Assembly: GCA_016744115.1 (NCBI GenBank)
Contig: JADGEZ010000007.1
Location: 1 to 63,663, forward strand
Reading direction: 5' to 3'
DNA length: 63,663 nucleotides
Source: Sulfurimonas sp.
Lineage (GTDB): Bacteria > Campylobacterota > Campylobacteria > Campylobacterales > Sulfurimonadaceae
The position numbers were made by a program, and so were the translations under genes. The notes under the pieces were generated by a model that did not search any database, was not told the DNA's origin, and was given only the letters and a program-made list of their open reading frames with translations. Positions 61,693-63,663 of this stretch are shown one piece after another. The first letter of the stretch is position 1. Each line of letters starts with the position of its first letter.

Positions 61693-62000
61693 TGTTTGAA
61701 AATATGGGCGATATGAGTAAAATGCTTGAGGGTATGCAAGAAAATGCTAGTAAACTTCAAGCTGAGTTGGAATCCAAAACTTTTTGTGTTAAAAGCGGAG
61801 GAGGAATGGTAGAAGTTTCCATGAATGGCAAGGGTGAAGTTGTTGATCTTGTGATTGATGATTCACTTTTGAGCGATAAAGCTTCTTTAGAAATTCTACT
61901 TATTAGTGCTATGAATGATGCTAACAAAATGGTGATGCAAAATCAACAAAGTTCTGCTATGAATATGCTTGGTGGTATGAATCCTTTTGGGGCAAAATAG
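61692..62000 (+). CDS. ybaB: YbaB/EbfC nucleoid-associated protein
   Basis: This 102-residue protein has the YbaB pattern: an N-terminal helix (MGDMSKMLEGMQENASKLQA), a central strand region (VKSGGGMVEVSMNGKGEVVD) and a methionine-rich end. Members bind DNA as dimers and affect nucleoid structure and transcription. The gene overlaps panD by 1 base and the PDZ gene follows directly. There is no dnaX or recR neighbour, unlike many bacteria. Confidence 0.92.
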   Translation: MFENMGDMSKMLEGMQENASKLQAELESKTFCVKSGGGMVEVSMNGKGEVVDLVIDDSLLSDKASLEILLISAMNDANKMVMQNQQSSAMNMLGGMNPFGAK

Positions 62001-62984
62001 ATGTTAAGAGTTTTTATAGCTCTTAATCTTCTTCTTTTAAATATCTATGCTTGTAAGGATGGGTATAACTCCTGTATAAGTAAACTTAAACACTCAAAAA
62101 CATTTCAAAATAAAACACTTCAAATTCCAATCTCAGGAAATAAAAAACTTATTTTTTCTCAAACAAAACCTAAGGCAGTAATTTTAAAACATGATCCATT
62201 TCTTTGTTTATATATCATAGAAGATAAAAAAGGCTTTAAGCATCCTTTTAAAATAAATATGCAATATCCCTCAGGTTTGGCATCAGTAACAGATAAAAAA
62301 GCGATAGAATTAAAAATAAAAAAAAGACAAATTGGGCTAAATCAGTTTGCTATTTCAAACTATCCACTTCAAGAACTAGCAGTATTAACAAATAGCTGTT
62401 GTTCACTAGAGGGGATAGTGACTCCTCAGGGTATTATTGAAAAAGTTTATATAAAGCGATTTATAAATAAAAAAGATATTAGATACGGAGATATTGGAAT
62501 CAGAATAAAAGACACTTATAAAGGTATTCTTGTAAGTTCTTATAATCCATTTATAAAACAAAATCCTTTTAAAAAAGGTGATTATATTTTAAGTTTTGAT
62601 GGCAAAAAGGTAAAATACAGTGCAACTCTTATGCGAAGAATATTATTTGCGAAGATAGGTTTTATTTATAATGTAACAGTAAGGCGTGAAAATAAAATAC
62701 TAAATATTAAAGTAAAAAGTCAAGAAAGATTAAGTGGTGGTTATAAAGCTGAGACATATTTAGAAAGTTACGGACTTAGCTTTGATAAAAACTTAAAAAT
62801 CATCGCAATAGATAGAAGTAAAAAAAATTACGGTCTTGCCATAGGGGATAAACTGATACAAGTAAACAAATACTTAGTCACAAAACAAGAGCAAGTAAGA
62901 AGAAATATCCCTAATTTCAAGTACTATCCAAAACTTTTATTTGAGAGAAATGATAACTTTCAGTTTTTTGTCAATTTAAATTAG
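62001..62984 (+). CDS. Periplasmic PDZ-domain protein
   Basis: This 327-residue protein has a short N-terminal hydrophobic segment (MLRVFIALNLLLLNIYAC) that looks like a signal peptide, possibly a lipoprotein by the Cys at 18. Two PDZ-like regions are visible, about residues 165-235 (GDIGIRIKDTYKGILVSSYN, FKKGDYILSFDGKKV) and 255-325 (YGLSFDKNLKIIAI, AIGDKLIQVNKYLV). It lacks a protease catalytic domain. It may act as a protein-binding scaffold in the envelope. It starts directly after the ybaB stop. Confidence 0.75.
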   Translation: MLRVFIALNLLLLNIYACKDGYNSCISKLKHSKTFQNKTLQIPISGNKKLIFSQTKPKAVILKHDPFLCLYIIEDKKGFKHPFKINMQYPSGLASVTDKKAIELKIKKRQIGLNQFAISNYPLQELAVLTNSCCSLEGIVTPQGIIEKVYIKRFINKKDIRYGDIGIRIKDTYKGILVSSYNPFIKQNPFKKGDYILSFDGKKVKYSATLMRRILFAKIGFIYNVTVRRENKILNIKVKSQERLSGGYKAETYLESYGLSFDKNLKIIAIDRSKKNYGLAIGDKLIQVNKYLVTKQEQVRRNIPNFKYYPKLLFERNDNFQFFVNLN

Positions 62985-63052
62985 CATACTAAGCTACACA
63001 ATCACTTCACGATTTGCTGTTAAACTTCTCTTATCAAACAAAGGAGTTTCAA

Positions 63053-63373
63053 ATGAAAACTGCAACAATAAAAACAATAGTAAAATCTTTAGTCATAGCA
63101 GGTGCTATCTTAGGTTCAAGTGCAATGGCTGATGGAGGGGCATTGTACAAAAAATGTGCGGGTTGTCATGGTATGAGTGGTGAAAAAGTAGCACTTGGTA
63201 AATCAAAAATAATCACAGATATGAGTGAAATCCAACTTAATGATGCGATGAATGGATATAAAGATGGTTCATATGGTGGAGCGATGAAAGGTCTTATGAA
63301 AGCTCAACTCACTAAACTTTCAACTGAGGATATTAGTTCTTTATCTACTTATATAGTAGGTCTTAAAAAATAG
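63053..63373 (+). CDS. Periplasmic monohaem cytochrome c, possible SoxX
   Basis: This 106-residue protein starts at ATG 63053 behind AAGGAG, with a Sec signal peptide (to GSSAMA). An upstream frame extension from 63014 is not needed. The haem motif CAGCH is at residues 35-39 (LYKKCAGCHGMSG) and methionine-rich helices follow, as in cytochrome c553-type carriers. The next gene begins soxY, so this may be the SoxX of a soxXYZAB cluster. SoxX or a general electron carrier cannot be separated without the rest of the cluster. Confidence 0.75.
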   Translation: MKTATIKTIVKSLVIAGAILGSSAMADGGALYKKCAGCHGMSGEKVALGKSKIITDMSEIQLNDAMNGYKDGSYGGAMKGLMKAQLTKLSTEDISSLSTYIVGLKK

Positions 63374-63394
63374 ATTACTTATGTAAGCTAATTA

Positions 63395-63490
63395 TTAGAT
63401 TCCAAATCAAGTTTGAAATGACGATAAAGTAAAACTTTGGTTAGGATAAACTAAAACTTTCATCACCCTAAACTTGATTTAGGGTCTAGT
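63395..63490. repeat. Dispersed palindromic repeat element
   Basis: TTAGATTCCAAATCAAGTTTGAAATGAC (63395-63422) and CATCACCCTAAACTTGATTTAGGGTCTAGT (63461-63490) are inverted halves of the family seen at 46011-46084, here in the opposite order and diverged. It lies between the cytochrome and soxY. Confidence 0.65.
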
Positions 63491-63531
63491 TTTCAAAAGA
63501 AGTATCATAAGTAAAATAGAAGGAAAAGAAA

Positions 63532-63663
63532 ATGGACAGAAGAAAATTTTTAGGTGTAGGTCTTGCAGCATTTGCTATGGTCGTAGCACCAGCGACAGAT
63601 TTAAGAGCAGTAAACTTTAGAACTACTAAACCAAAAGCATGGGAAGTAGAAAAAACAGTAGAT
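63532..63663 (+). CDS. soxY: SoxY sulfur carrier subunit, partial at the window edge
   Basis: The first 44 residues are visible, starting at ATG 63532 behind AAGGAAAAG. MDRRKFLGVGLAAFAMVVAP is a twin-arginine (Tat) signal with the RRKFLG motif, and the mature start (VNFRTTKPKAWEVEKTVD) fits SoxY, whose C-terminal cysteine carries thiosulfate-derived sulfur in the periplasm. The diagnostic GGCG(G) end lies beyond the window, so this call rests on the signal peptide and the preceding cytochrome. Confidence 0.6.
   Translation, partial: MDRRKFLGVGLAAFAMVVAPATDLRAVNFRTTKPKAWEVEKTVD

Overview
The window is AT-rich chromosomal DNA that looks like a free-living, sulfur-oxidising member of the Campylobacterota, close to Sulfurimonas. 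The evidence is a flagellin with Maf/PseI glycosylation genes, a NifS/NifU Fe-S assembly pair, very short BioB and MaeB forms, DUF1104- and DUF302-like periplasmic proteins, a Tat-exported SoxY start at the right edge, many small c-type cytochromes and TTG starts. No tRNA, rRNA or CRISPR array was recognised.

Layout. 0.2-7.7 kb: housekeeping (methyltransferase, MsrA, CPA2 antiporter, BioB, phosphoesterase, TopA). 7.7-14.6 kb: a flagellin behind a near-consensus sigma-28 promoter, two Maf (DUF115) proteins and PseI, with a HEPN/MNT toxin-antitoxin pair lodged beside the second maf. 14.8-16 kb: an HTH protein and YajQ. 16-21.97 kb: a restriction-modification island (single-chain type I-like R-M-S enzyme; type II endonuclease plus C5 methylase) inserted between yajQ and frdB and bracketed by about 200-bp direct repeats that duplicate the frdB 3' end, with an IS1595-type relic at the left edge. 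21.8-27.5 kb: an unusual FrdAB pair, an OprC-like copper TonB receptor, a periplasmic adaptor and a cytochrome. 27.7-33.2 kb: a LEA-like secreted protein, MaeB, IspA, transketolase and a DUF6584-like protein. 33.2-39.7 kb: a complete type I Wadjet locus (jetABCD) in which jetA and jetC carry single-base frameshifts. 40-47.6 kb: nifS, nifU, a DUF302-like protein, a two-component system and SelO.

49.7-56.6 kb is the most interesting part. Four tandem modules each encode a small Sec-exported precursor with a near-invariant double-glycine leader and a variable Tyr/Arg/Ser/Gly-rich C-terminus, followed by an EF-hand protein. The array ends in an outer-membrane beta-barrel gene overlapping a periplasmic C39 (double-glycine) peptidase. 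Together these read as an undescribed secreted-peptide or surface-fibre system: Sec export, periplasmic cleavage after GG, then release through the barrel. It resembles the FapD/FapF logic of functional amyloid systems, but the substrates differ.

56.9-63.7 kb: a coiled-coil protein, aldo/keto reductase, Nfu, TPR protein, MurE, ferredoxin, PanD, YbaB, PDZ protein, cytochrome c and the start of soxY.

Five genes (jetA, jetC twice, the fourth EF-hand gene and the barrel gene) are split by indels that a single A added to or removed from a short A-run would repair. All lie in accessory genes, so real decay, phase variation or assembly error must be separated. A dispersed palindromic intergenic repeat (GTCAYCCTGAACTTGATTCAGGGTCTAA-like) occurs at four places.
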